Part shown: positions 1 to 5,174 of the stretch, piece after piece | Position numbering within the stretch: the stretch's first letter is position 1 | How the letters are laid out: every line of letters starts with the position of its first letter | DNA from: CAYRDK01 sp043819345 | Lineage (GTDB): Bacteria > Omnitrophota > Gorgyraeia > Velamenicoccales > Velamenicoccaceae | DNA: 13,445 nt | Direction of reading: 5' to 3' | NCBI GenBank assembly: GCA_043819345.1 | Contig: JBDREX010000050.1 | Location: forward strand, 1 to 13,445 | The notes under the pieces: model-generated | What the model saw: the letters and a program-made list of their open reading frames with translations, nothing else | Databases searched by the model: none | What the model was told of the DNA's origin: nothing | Position numbers and translations under genes: made by a program

Positions 1-117
1 CTAACTCAAAGAAAACAAAATCTTGATACAGCTCGCATGTTACGCTACACTGCCTGGAAAGCAAACCGCATGACCTTGCTTCCAGCAGCTCAAGAAGTAG
101 TTATGCAAGCGGTTTGA
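1..117 (+). CDS. 3' end of an unidentified plus-strand gene (partial)
   Basis: The first frame is open from the window edge to a TGA at 115-117 and encodes 38 residues. The peptide has an amphipathic, helix-like composition with many Ala, Gln, Arg and Met residues and ends LLPAAQEVVMQAV. I do not recognise the family. A long C-terminal helix of a filament or secreted protein is conceivable, but no diagnostic motif is visible. It stops 2 bp before the end of the convergent PilZ gene, which is a sensible junction for two real genes. The two stop codons lie in a short inverted repeat (113-124). Only a fragment is visible, so it could be a chance open frame. Confidence 0.4.
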   Translation, partial: LTQRKQNLDTARMLRYTAWKANRMTLLPAAQEVVMQAV

Positions 118-119
118 GG

Positions 120-401
120 TCAAACTCGCAAAAAAATTCCGTTGCCTATAATCTCAAATTCTTTTACCCAAACAACTTTTCCTTTTGACTCAACTACTTT
201 TTTTGTTGGTAATTCAATTTTTAAGCGCAAGGTATGCCCAATGTCAACTTTATCATAGACAATCAAACAAATACCACCTTCGGAAATATTTTTTGTGATA
301 TCTGAACGGCACGACTGACTCAAGTCGCAAACTTCATCTATATCCCAGTTCACTTTTATATTAATGCTTAAACGGGGATATTTTCGTCTCTCTTCGTACA
401 T
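120..401 (-). CDS. PilZ domain protein, probable c-di-GMP receptor
   Basis: This 93-residue protein consists of one PilZ domain. PilZ proteins bind the second messenger cyclic di-GMP and change the activity of motility, secretion or polysaccharide systems. Both ligand motifs are visible: the RxxxR element in RRKYPR (residues 5-10) and the N-x-S-x-x-G element in NISEGG (residues 38-43). Beta strands of the barrel follow, up to VVWVK near residue 80. There is no signal peptide, membrane segment or output domain, so it probably acts as a cytosolic adaptor. The start is supported by a GGGAGG ribosome site 4 nt upstream of the ATG. The protein ends around the last barrel strand (GIFLRV), a little short for the family, so the final strand or helix may be missing. 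Its target cannot be told from the neighbours. Confidence 0.85.
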   Translation of the reverse strand: MYEERRKYPRLSINIKVNWDIDEVCDLSQSCRSDITKNISEGGICLIVYDKVDIGHTLRLKIELPTKKVVESKGKVVWVKEFEIIGNGIFLRV

Positions 402-465
402 TATCCCTCCCTGTTAAAAATATACTAACGGAATTCCCACTTCTGAATATAGACGATATTGAGTT

Positions 466-493
466 ATTATAGCACCAAAACAGAATTTTTAAA
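466..493 (-). promoter_or_regulatory. Extended -10 promoter for the PilZ gene
   Basis: On the minus strand TGC-TATAAT lies at 474-466, an exact TGnTATAAT extended -10 element. A weak TTTAAA (-35-like) sits 16 bp upstream at 493-488. Transcription would start near 459, giving a leader of roughly 58 nt before the PilZ ATG. The promoter lies just downstream of the repeat element at 518-806, so PilZ need not rely on read-through from the tRNA. Confidence 0.5.
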
Positions 494-517
494 TAACTAG
501 TGCTTATGGCCCTCTTG

Positions 518-580
518 GGGTTCTCGTCCTCCATAAAAAAGATACTATGTCCCAAAGATTAAATGCGCCCAGGAGGACTC
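518..580. repeat. 63-bp perfect direct repeat, distal copy with tRNA-Arg 3' fragment
   Basis: This block is identical over 63 bp to 744-806 (offset 226 bp). Its last 16 bp (565-580) repeat the 3' end of the tRNA-Arg gene: the acceptor strand, the T-stem 3' strand and part of the T loop. The other 47 bp repeat the sequence immediately downstream of that tRNA. Identity stops at 581, where the real tRNA continues differently, so this copy is not a functional tRNA. The arrangement resembles an att-site duplication left by integration at a tRNA 3' end, although a recombination-made tandem duplication is also possible. Confidence 0.9.
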
Positions 581-743
581 CGGCGCTTCGCGCCTAGAAC
601 CTATCGTCGCTCGCCTGCCATAAACCGGCAAGGCTCGGCTCCTCTCCATAGGGGCTTGGCCCCTCTGGCGTTCCTCTGCACCTATCGGTGCATCGTCACT
701 GTCACCCCTAAAACGCGGGGAAAATTTTTCCCCGCACCCCTTT
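581..743. mobile_element. 163-bp GC-rich hairpin-array insert between tRNA-end repeats
   Basis: The segment between the two 63-bp repeats is about 61% GC (99 of 163 by hand count), against about 35-37% in hand-counted gene lines nearby. It can fold into five separate stems: GGCGC/GCGCC at 582-594, a bulged GCC-TGCC/GGCA-GGC at 613-634, AGGGGC/GCCCCT at 650-664, TGCACC/GGTGCA at 677-692, and a long palindrome at 715-735. It contains no gene of its own; open frames across it are short or overlap the tRNA. I read it as a non-autonomous element or structured RNA of unknown type. There is no transposase or integrase in the window to support mobility. Confidence 0.4.
715..735 (-). terminator. Possible terminator downstream of tRNA-Arg
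   Basis: GCGGGGAAAA and TTTTCCCCGC form a 10-bp perfect inverted repeat around a single central base. Read on the minus strand it is followed by GTTTT. It lies 55 nt past the tRNA-Arg 3' end and could stop tRNA transcription. The loop is very tight and the T run short, and the hairpin is also part of the hairpin array, so its role as a terminator is uncertain. Confidence 0.35.
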
Positions 744-806
744 GGGTTCTCGTCCTCCATAAAAAAGATACTATGTCCCAAAGATTAAATGCGCCCAGGA
801 GGACTC
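744..806. repeat. 63-bp perfect direct repeat, tRNA-proximal copy
   Basis: This is the copy that overlaps the intact tRNA-Arg. Positions 791-806 are the tRNA 3' end and 744-790 are the downstream flank. It is identical to 518-580. The repeat is bounded by inverted sequences: GTCCTCC at 752-758 and GGAGGAC at 798-804. The wider 744-758 block matches the complement of the tRNA T arm (798-812) at 13 of 15 positions. Confidence 0.9.
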
Positions 807-862
807 GAACCCCCAACGCCCAGCTCCGAAGGCTGGCGCTCTATCCATTGAGCTATGGGCGC
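790..862 (-). tRNA. tRNA-Arg, anticodon TCG
   Basis: The minus strand folds as a standard 73-nt tRNA. The acceptor stem is GCGCCCA/TGGGCGC, the D stem GCTC/GAGC with an 8-nt loop, and the anticodon stem CCAGC/GCTGG. The anticodon loop CTTCGGA gives anticodon TCG, which reads the CGA arginine codon and, by wobble, others of the CGN box. The T stem is GGGGG/CCTCC with loop TTCGAGT. The discriminator base is A at 790 and CCA is not encoded, so it must be added after transcription. The gene starts 11 bp after the radical SAM stop codon and may be co-transcribed with it. Its 3' end is part of the 63-bp repeat duplicated at 518-580. Confidence 0.97.
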
Positions 863-873
863 AATAATGTAAA

Positions 874-1641
874 TCAAACAACCTCACACAAACTTCCAAA
901 AACTTGCTTTATCTTTTTTAAAGCCGCAGAACTAACTGGTTTCACCCATCCTTCTGCCGGAGGACGCACGGGAGAATTGATATGAATTTTATCAGGCCTG
1001 ATCAATTGTACAACTTCTTTCATTTGCAGAATATAAGGGAATGAATCATTCAACCCCTTCACCAGCATAATTTCCAGCCAAATCTCTCCCTTATACTCTT
1101 TTCTGAGCTGGACCAAAGCATTAATAATATCTTGAACATGAATCCCCTTAGCCGGCCTGTCAATTTTTTCAAAAATATCCTGCGTCACAGCATCTAAAGA
1201 AGGGATGATAATATCAGCCTTCAATATTTCTTTCCTAACCTGCCGCTTCATTAAAGTCGAACTATTTGTAATTAAGACAACCGGAATAGATGTTAAACGC
1301 TTAACTTCTTTAATCAAATAACCTATACAACTATTTAGTGTCGGCTCACCCGAGCCTGAAAAAGTAATAAAGTCAATATGTTCCATCAAAGACTCTTGGC
1401 TAACCGGCCAAGAAAGCCTTCTTTTCGGGACAGGATGCTTCTGATGCGAAACCAAAAACTCCCTGACTTCGCCAATAATATCTTTTGGCTGAATATATTT
1501 TTTCCTTCTAAGCGTCTTAGTTGTTGTTGCCTTTAATTGGCAATAAACACAATCGTAACTGCAGACTTTATAGTCAACAACACTTATCCCCAAAGAATTC
1601 CCAAGCCGCCTTGATTTAACAGGCCCATAAATATATCTCAT
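874..1641 (-). CDS. Radical SAM protein, COG0731-type Fe-S oxidoreductase
   Basis: The 255-residue product is a cytosolic radical S-adenosylmethionine enzyme. The CxxxCxxC cluster motif CSYDCVYC (Cys27, Cys31, Cys34) should hold the [4Fe-4S] cluster that cleaves SAM. GSGEPTLN near residues 96-103 matches the glycine-rich SAM-binding segment. The N-terminal YGPVKSRRLGNSLGI stretch is typical of the COG0731 group, which is distantly related to wyosine tRNA-modification enzymes. The substrate is unknown. The start is set at the ATG at 1641, where AAGGA sits 8 nt upstream and the conserved N-terminus begins; a GTG at 1665 is possible but has no ribosome site. A hairpin terminator for the previous gene lies only 26 bp upstream of the start. 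tRNA-Arg follows 11 bp downstream, but a functional link to tRNA is only a guess. Confidence 0.88.
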   Translation of the reverse strand: MRYIYGPVKSRRLGNSLGISVVDYKVCSYDCVYCQLKATTTKTLRRKKYIQPKDIIGEVREFLVSHQKHPVPKRRLSWPVSQESLMEHIDFITFSGSGEPTLNSCIGYLIKEVKRLTSIPVVLITNSSTLMKRQVRKEILKADIIIPSLDAVTQDIFEKIDRPAKGIHVQDIINALVQLRKEYKGEIWLEIMLVKGLNDSFPYILQMKEVVQLIRPDKIHINSPVRPPAEGWVKPVSSAALKKIKQVFGSLCEVV

Positions 1642-1666
1642 AAACAAGATCCTTTGGCCGTCCACA

Positions 1667-1699
1667 AATAAAACAGGGATAGCCTACTCAAGCTATCCC
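1667..1699 (-). terminator. Rho-independent terminator after the CBM48 gene
   Basis: GGGATAGC (1676-1683) and GCTATCCC (1692-1699) form a perfect 8-bp stem with an 8-nt loop. On the minus strand it is followed by TGTTTTATTT. It lies about 120 bp after the CBM48 stop and 26 bp before the radical SAM ATG. It could therefore also act as an attenuator in the leader of that gene. Confidence 0.7.
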
Positions 1700-1765
1700 C
1701 TTGTAAAACTAACTCTGCACACCTCTTTGAATATGACACATTTGCAGTACAAAATATTCCATCTA

Positions 1766-1795
1766 ATAATAGAATTTTTTTATTTCCTTTAGCAA
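1766..1795 (-). promoter_or_regulatory. Possible promoter for radical SAM gene and tRNA-Arg
   Basis: On the minus strand TTGCTA (1795-1790) and TATTAT (1771-1766) are separated by 18 bp, matching the sigma-70 consensus at 4 of 6 and 5 of 6 positions. A transcript from here would cross the hairpin at 1676-1699 before reaching the radical SAM start. The region is AT-rich, so a chance match is quite possible. Confidence 0.3.
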
Positions 1796-1817
1796 AGATA
1801 AATACAGCTTCAATGTT

Positions 1818-2096
1818 TTATCTAACTTCCAAAATAGAATTTTCCGACCCAAAAACATTAGATCTTTTATGGGAGCAAATAGGATCCGTAATCCAAGAAC
1901 CATCTACAATAAACTTATACTCATGTGTACCGGTTGGGATAGTTGCAGATGCCTTCCATATCCCATTTTTATCTTTTTTTGCAGTAAGCGCATCCGGCTT
2001 CCACTGATTAAAATCACCGGCAATCGCTACCCTTTTCGCACTTGGCGCAGCAATCTTAAATTCGATCTTTTTTGACGCAACATTTCTTTTCATCAT
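1818..2096 (-). CDS. Single-domain glycogen-binding protein (CBM48 / AMPK-beta type)
   Basis: The 92-residue protein is almost entirely one carbohydrate-binding module of the AMPK-beta/CBM48 family, an immunoglobulin-like fold that binds alpha-glucans. The landmarks are GDFNQW (27-32), W47, YKF (60-62), DGSW (65-68) and N86 near the end. W32 and W68 align by eye with the two glycogen-contacting tryptophans of mammalian AMPK-beta (W100 and W133), so sugar binding is plausible. There is no catalytic domain, signal peptide or membrane segment; the N-terminus is a short basic segment. The ribosome site AAAGGAGG lies 5 nt before the first of two adjacent ATG codons. The gene has its own promoter (2118-2146) and terminator, separating it from the lipid A operon. 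Its partner and physiological role are unknown. Confidence 0.88.
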   Translation of the reverse strand: MMKRNVASKKIEFKIAAPSAKRVAIAGDFNQWKPDALTAKKDKNGIWKASATIPTGTHEYKFIVDGSWITDPICSHKRSNVFGSENSILEVR

Positions 2097-2117
2097 GACG
2101 CCCTCCTTTAAGCAAGC

Positions 2118-2146
2118 ATTCTATAAATATTGGTGATTTTTGTCAA
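2118..2146 (-). promoter_or_regulatory. Strong sigma-70 promoter for the CBM48 gene
   Basis: On the minus strand a perfect TTGACA (-35, 2146-2141) is followed after 17 bp by TAGAAT (-10, 2123-2118, 5 of 6). Transcription should start near 2111, immediately before the AAAGGAGG ribosome site at 2109-2102. This would give a compact leader of about 15 nt. It suggests the small CBM48 protein is expressed independently and strongly. Confidence 0.75.
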
Positions 2147-2158
2147 GCTTTTCTAAAA

Positions 2159-2989
2159 CTAGATTTCCTCAACAACTATAGAAATATTCTTTCTATTTGC
2201 CATGTCAACGCAAACATCTTGATCAATCATCAATGTTTTCTTAGCTTCTATGGCCAAACAGCTTCCTTTTATCTTACTTAAAAATTTAATTGTCCTAGGC
2301 CCTACAACAGGCACATCAAACCGCATATCCTGATAAGGTTTGCTTACTTTTATAACAACGACACCGGGGCCCGCTAAGCGCCCCCCGCGTAAAATAGCCG
2401 CATCAGTGCCTTCTATGGCTTCGACCGCTACAATAGCGCCATTTCTTATGCATAAGGTTTGCCCAATATCCAGCCCGGCAGTTTGCTTGGCCAATTGAAA
2501 CCCAAACCGCACATCAGCCCACGTTTTCTCATCAGGTTGCTGTTTCGTTAATACTCCCTTGGAAGGCATGCAGTCTTTCAACAACAACGTAGAATCCATC
2601 AACTCAATAGAATGCTTTGCCAATTCATCCGCAACAGCACCAAAAACCGTATCAGGCCGCTTATCTTTCATAGCCGCAAGCAAAGTTTTAAGCGTTGCAT
2701 CACCCAGATCTTTATAAAAGAGGCTTCTCGGATTTACCTGGCCAGCCATGATAACTTTTTGGATGTCTTCTCTTTTAAAAATATCATACATCTTGGCATA
2801 ATCTTTTAAGCTCAACCAATAAACCTTGCTTGCCAAAGCTCTAATATATCCGGATGTATCTCCTTTAATAGCTATCGCAATCACCTCAAGACCCAATCGG
2901 TTTGCTGCTTTCGCGAACAAAAGAGGAAATTTTCCATTGCCGGCTATCAACCCAATTTTCTTAAAACCATCAAATCCGCTCAATGACAC
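2159..2989 (-). CDS. lpxI: UDP-2,3-diacylglucosamine pyrophosphatase LpxI
   Basis: LpxI hydrolyses UDP-2,3-diacyl-glucosamine to 2,3-diacyl-glucosamine 1-phosphate (lipid X) plus UMP, the fourth step of lipid A synthesis, at the cytoplasmic face of the inner membrane. It is unrelated to LpxH. The 276-residue protein shows family landmarks: IAGNGKFP (15-22), GQVNPRSLF (83-91), KRPDTVFGAVADEL (110-123), EGTDAAI (193-199) and DMRFDVPVVGP (221-231). It overlaps the 3' end of lpxA by 10 bp, so translation is probably coupled. The first possible start is GTG at 2989 with a GAGG-like ribosome site very close by. A TTG six bases further in has better spacing, so the start is uncertain. lpxB, the next enzyme, is not in the window. 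Confidence 0.93.
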   Translation of the reverse strand: MSLSGFDGFKKIGLIAGNGKFPLLFAKAANRLGLEVIAIAIKGDTSGYIRALASKVYWLSLKDYAKMYDIFKREDIQKVIMAGQVNPRSLFYKDLGDATLKTLLAAMKDKRPDTVFGAVADELAKHSIELMDSTLLLKDCMPSKGVLTKQQPDEKTWADVRFGFQLAKQTAGLDIGQTLCIRNGAIVAVEAIEGTDAAILRGGRLAGPGVVVIKVSKPYQDMRFDVPVVGPRTIKFLSKIKGSCLAIEAKKTLMIDQDVCVDMANRKNISIVVEEI

Positions 2990-3750
2990 AACCCTCTTTC
3001 CGAAGAAGACAGGAAATCTAGTAAATGATTAATTTCACTGGAAGGCTCAATCTCTTTTTTAATTCTCTCTATAGCATTTTTCTTATTTAAACCTAATTGA
3101 AAGAAAATTTTAAAGGCGGCTCGCAACTGACGCATTCGATCGGATGATACGCCCGCTCTTTTTAATCCAACAATATTAAGGCCGTAAAACTTTGCCGGAT
3201 GCCCATCACACGTTGAAAAAGGCGGAATATCCGTTACAACCTTAGAACAGCCGCCAATAATAGACATTTTACCAAGACGCACAAATTGATGAACGGCAAC
3301 TAACCCGCCTATAACAACCTTATCTTCTAATTTAACATGGCCCGCTAAAGTTCCACTATTGGCAATAACACAACCATTGCCAACAATACAATCATGCGCA
3401 ACATGGCTATAGGCCATAATAAGATTATTGTTGCCGATAATTGTTTTCCCGCCCTCTGTTGTGCTTAAATTAATCGTAACATACTCTCGAATAACGTTGT
3501 TTTCACCAATCTCTACAAAACTTTTCTGGCCACAATATTTAAGATCTTGTGGTATGCTCCCTATTGCAGCACCTGTAAAAATCTTACACCCTGCGCCAAT
3601 AGTCGTATCATTTTCAATAACACAAAAACTTCCTATCTTAACTCCTTTTGCAATTTTAACACGATCTCCTATAATCGCATAAGGGCCAACTTCCACGTCT
3701 GATTCCAGACAAGCATTCTTAGACACAATCGCTGTTGGATGTACTTTCAT
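2980..3750 (-). CDS. lpxA: UDP-N-acetylglucosamine acyltransferase LpxA
   Basis: LpxA transfers a 3-hydroxyacyl chain from acyl carrier protein to the 3-position of UDP-GlcNAc, the first step of lipid A synthesis, in the cytoplasm. The 256-residue protein has an N-terminal left-handed beta helix of hexapeptide repeats (about 1-185) and a C-terminal helical domain ending in SSERGLCH. SHVAHDC supplies the catalytic His119 (E. coli His125), and H154 matches E. coli His160. GGCS at 166-169 keeps the glycine equivalent to E. coli Gly173, which in E. coli allows a long (C14) acyl chain; acceptance of long chains here is an inference. The ATG follows a GAGG ribosome site at 5 nt. The gene lies 41 bp after lpxC-fabZ and overlaps lpxI. 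Confidence 0.96.
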   Translation of the reverse strand: MKVHPTAIVSKNACLESDVEVGPYAIIGDRVKIAKGVKIGSFCVIENDTTIGAGCKIFTGAAIGSIPQDLKYCGQKSFVEIGENNVIREYVTINLSTTEGGKTIIGNNNLIMAYSHVAHDCIVGNGCVIANSGTLAGHVKLEDKVVIGGLVAVHQFVRLGKMSIIGGCSKVVTDIPPFSTCDGHPAKFYGLNIVGLKRAGVSSDRMRQLRAAFKIFFQLGLNKKNAIERIKKEIEPSSEINHLLDFLSSSERGLCH

Positions 3751-3791
3751 TATTTCCTCTTAACATTTCCTATCATTAGATTCTTTGCTCT

Positions 3792-5102
3792 TTATTTTTC
3801 AACAAGCGCAAACATAAGATCTGCCTCCGCTACAATTTCACCTTCAACATAAGCCTTCGTATGTACCTGGCCTGTTCTGGATCTAATTTTTCCAACCTGA
3901 ACTTCCAGCCTCAGCTGATCTCCAGGGATAACGGGCTTTCTAAACTTTACATTATCAGCTGCCATAAAAAAAGCAAGCTTGCCCCTATTCTCAGCAGGAC
4001 TCAACATCAAAACTCCACCCACTTGTGCCATAGCTTCCACAATCAGAACGCCCGGCATAACAGGACGTCCTGGAAAATGCCCTTCAAAAAACTGATCATT
4101 AATCGTCACATTTTTTATACCTACAGCGTTTTTTCCTTCTTCCATGGAAACAACGCGGTCAACAAGAAGAAAAGGATAGCGATGAGGAAGAATTTTCATG
4201 ATTGTCATCGCATCTATCTCACCAGTTTTAGAAACACCCTCTACAGATTTAATCGCGACCATCATCTGCTGATCCATTTGATCTTTAATTTTACGCACAA
4301 GTTTCATGTTAAGAGTATGACCGCTCCTTATCGCGATAACATGCCCCTTAATGGCCGTTCCAAGCAGCGACAAATCACCAATGAGATCCAAAATTTTGTG
4401 CCGAATAAACTCATTCTCAAAACGAAGCTTATTTTCAATCACACCTTCGTTTGAAACAACAAGCGTATTCTCATAATTGGCCCCTTTTCCCATCCCGTTT
4501 TTTATTAATGCCTCTGCCTCTTGCTGAAGACAAAAGGTACGTGCTGGAGCCAATTCCTTCTCAAAAGTCTCACTATTAAACTTTACATCCATGTGCTGAG
4601 TGCCTAAAACAGGATGGTCATACTTTAATGTATAAGAAATCTTAAACTCAGATGAAGGCAGTACAATTACGGTGGAATCATCATCTTGTGCCCATATCGG
4701 CATGTTCACTTTGTACGTACGTCGGGGAAAACCCTGTTCAACAATACCCACTTTTTTTAACAACTCAATAAATGAAATTGCACTTCCATCCAAACCCGGA
4801 ACTTCATTATTGTTGATCTCAATAAGGATATTGTCTATTCCCAGCCCGGAAAGAGCAGCCATCAAATGCTCTATCGTCTGCACTTGAACATCATCAAAGC
4901 CAATAGTCGTCCTCCTCGGACTACTCTTAGCACTGCAAAGAGAATTAACATCTGCTTTTATCATAGGGCTGCGCGGCAAATCAACACGCTGAAAAATAAT
5001 CCCCATATTCGGCCCCAATGGTTTAAACTTTAGTTCCACCATATTGCCTGTATGCAATCCTTTGCCACTTAACACAAACTCATCTTTTATCGTTCTTTGC
5101 AT
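3792..5102 (-). CDS. lpxC/fabZ: Bifunctional LpxC deacetylase / FabZ dehydratase fusion
   Basis: One 436-residue chain joins two enzymes. Residues 1 to about 290 are LpxC, the zinc deacetylase of UDP-3-O-acyl-GlcNAc and committed step of lipid A synthesis. Zinc ligands are visible as H79 (TIEH), H235 and D239 (RHKILD), and E78 and H262 (GHTLN) are in their catalytic places. Residues from about 297 onward are FabZ, the 3-hydroxyacyl-ACP dehydratase of fatty-acid elongation, with LPHRYPFLLVD, H342 in EGHFPG and E356 in LIVEAMAQ. Such fusions are known in Bacteroidetes and some other phyla. Both enzymes draw on the same 3-hydroxyacyl-ACP pool. The start is placed at the ATG at 5102, where AGGGG lies 8 nt upstream and the usual MQRTIK N-terminus begins; an ATG at 5120 would add six residues. 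Confidence 0.95.
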   Translation of the reverse strand: MQRTIKDEFVLSGKGLHTGNMVELKFKPLGPNMGIIFQRVDLPRSPMIKADVNSLCSAKSSPRRTTIGFDDVQVQTIEHLMAALSGLGIDNILIEINNNEVPGLDGSAISFIELLKKVGIVEQGFPRRTYKVNMPIWAQDDDSTVIVLPSSEFKISYTLKYDHPVLGTQHMDVKFNSETFEKELAPARTFCLQQEAEALIKNGMGKGANYENTLVVSNEGVIENKLRFENEFIRHKILDLIGDLSLLGTAIKGHVIAIRSGHTLNMKLVRKIKDQMDQQMMVAIKSVEGVSKTGEIDAMTIMKILPHRYPFLLVDRVVSMEEGKNAVGIKNVTINDQFFEGHFPGRPVMPGVLIVEAMAQVGGVLMLSPAENRGKLAFFMAADNVKFRKPVIPGDQLRLEVQVGKIRSRTGQVHTKAYVEGEIVAEADLMFALVEK

Positions 5103-5174
5103 TCTCGCTTCCCCTGGCATTATCTCTTATGGCTAAATAAAACTCACTATCTTGCCTAAACAAAAAAATTTTAA

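Noticed and set aside
581..743. Integron attC site
   Set aside because: I could not find the paired R''/L'' and L'/R' boxes with GTTRRRY-type ends, and no integrase or cassette gene is nearby.
361..781. Two minus-strand open frames (361-555 and 545-781) with the same 14-residue beginning MGHSIFFMEDENPK
   Set aside because: The shared start is simply the translated 63-bp direct repeat. The frames diverge at once afterwards and cover the hairpin island or the PilZ upstream region, so they are not homologous genes.
518..806. CRISPR array
   Set aside because: There are only two repeat copies, 63 bp long with a 163-bp spacer, and one copy is part of a tRNA gene; no cas genes are present.
563..985. 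140-codon plus-strand open frame across the repeat region and tRNA-Arg
   Set aside because: It runs antisense through the tRNA and the radical SAM 3' end, has no ribosome site and shows no protein-like motifs; the high GC of the hairpin island keeps the frame open.
3861..4454. 197-codon plus-strand open frame opposite lpxC-fabZ
   Set aside because: It is a shadow of a well-supported gene on the other strand, with low-complexity His/Asn/Lys composition and no ribosome site.
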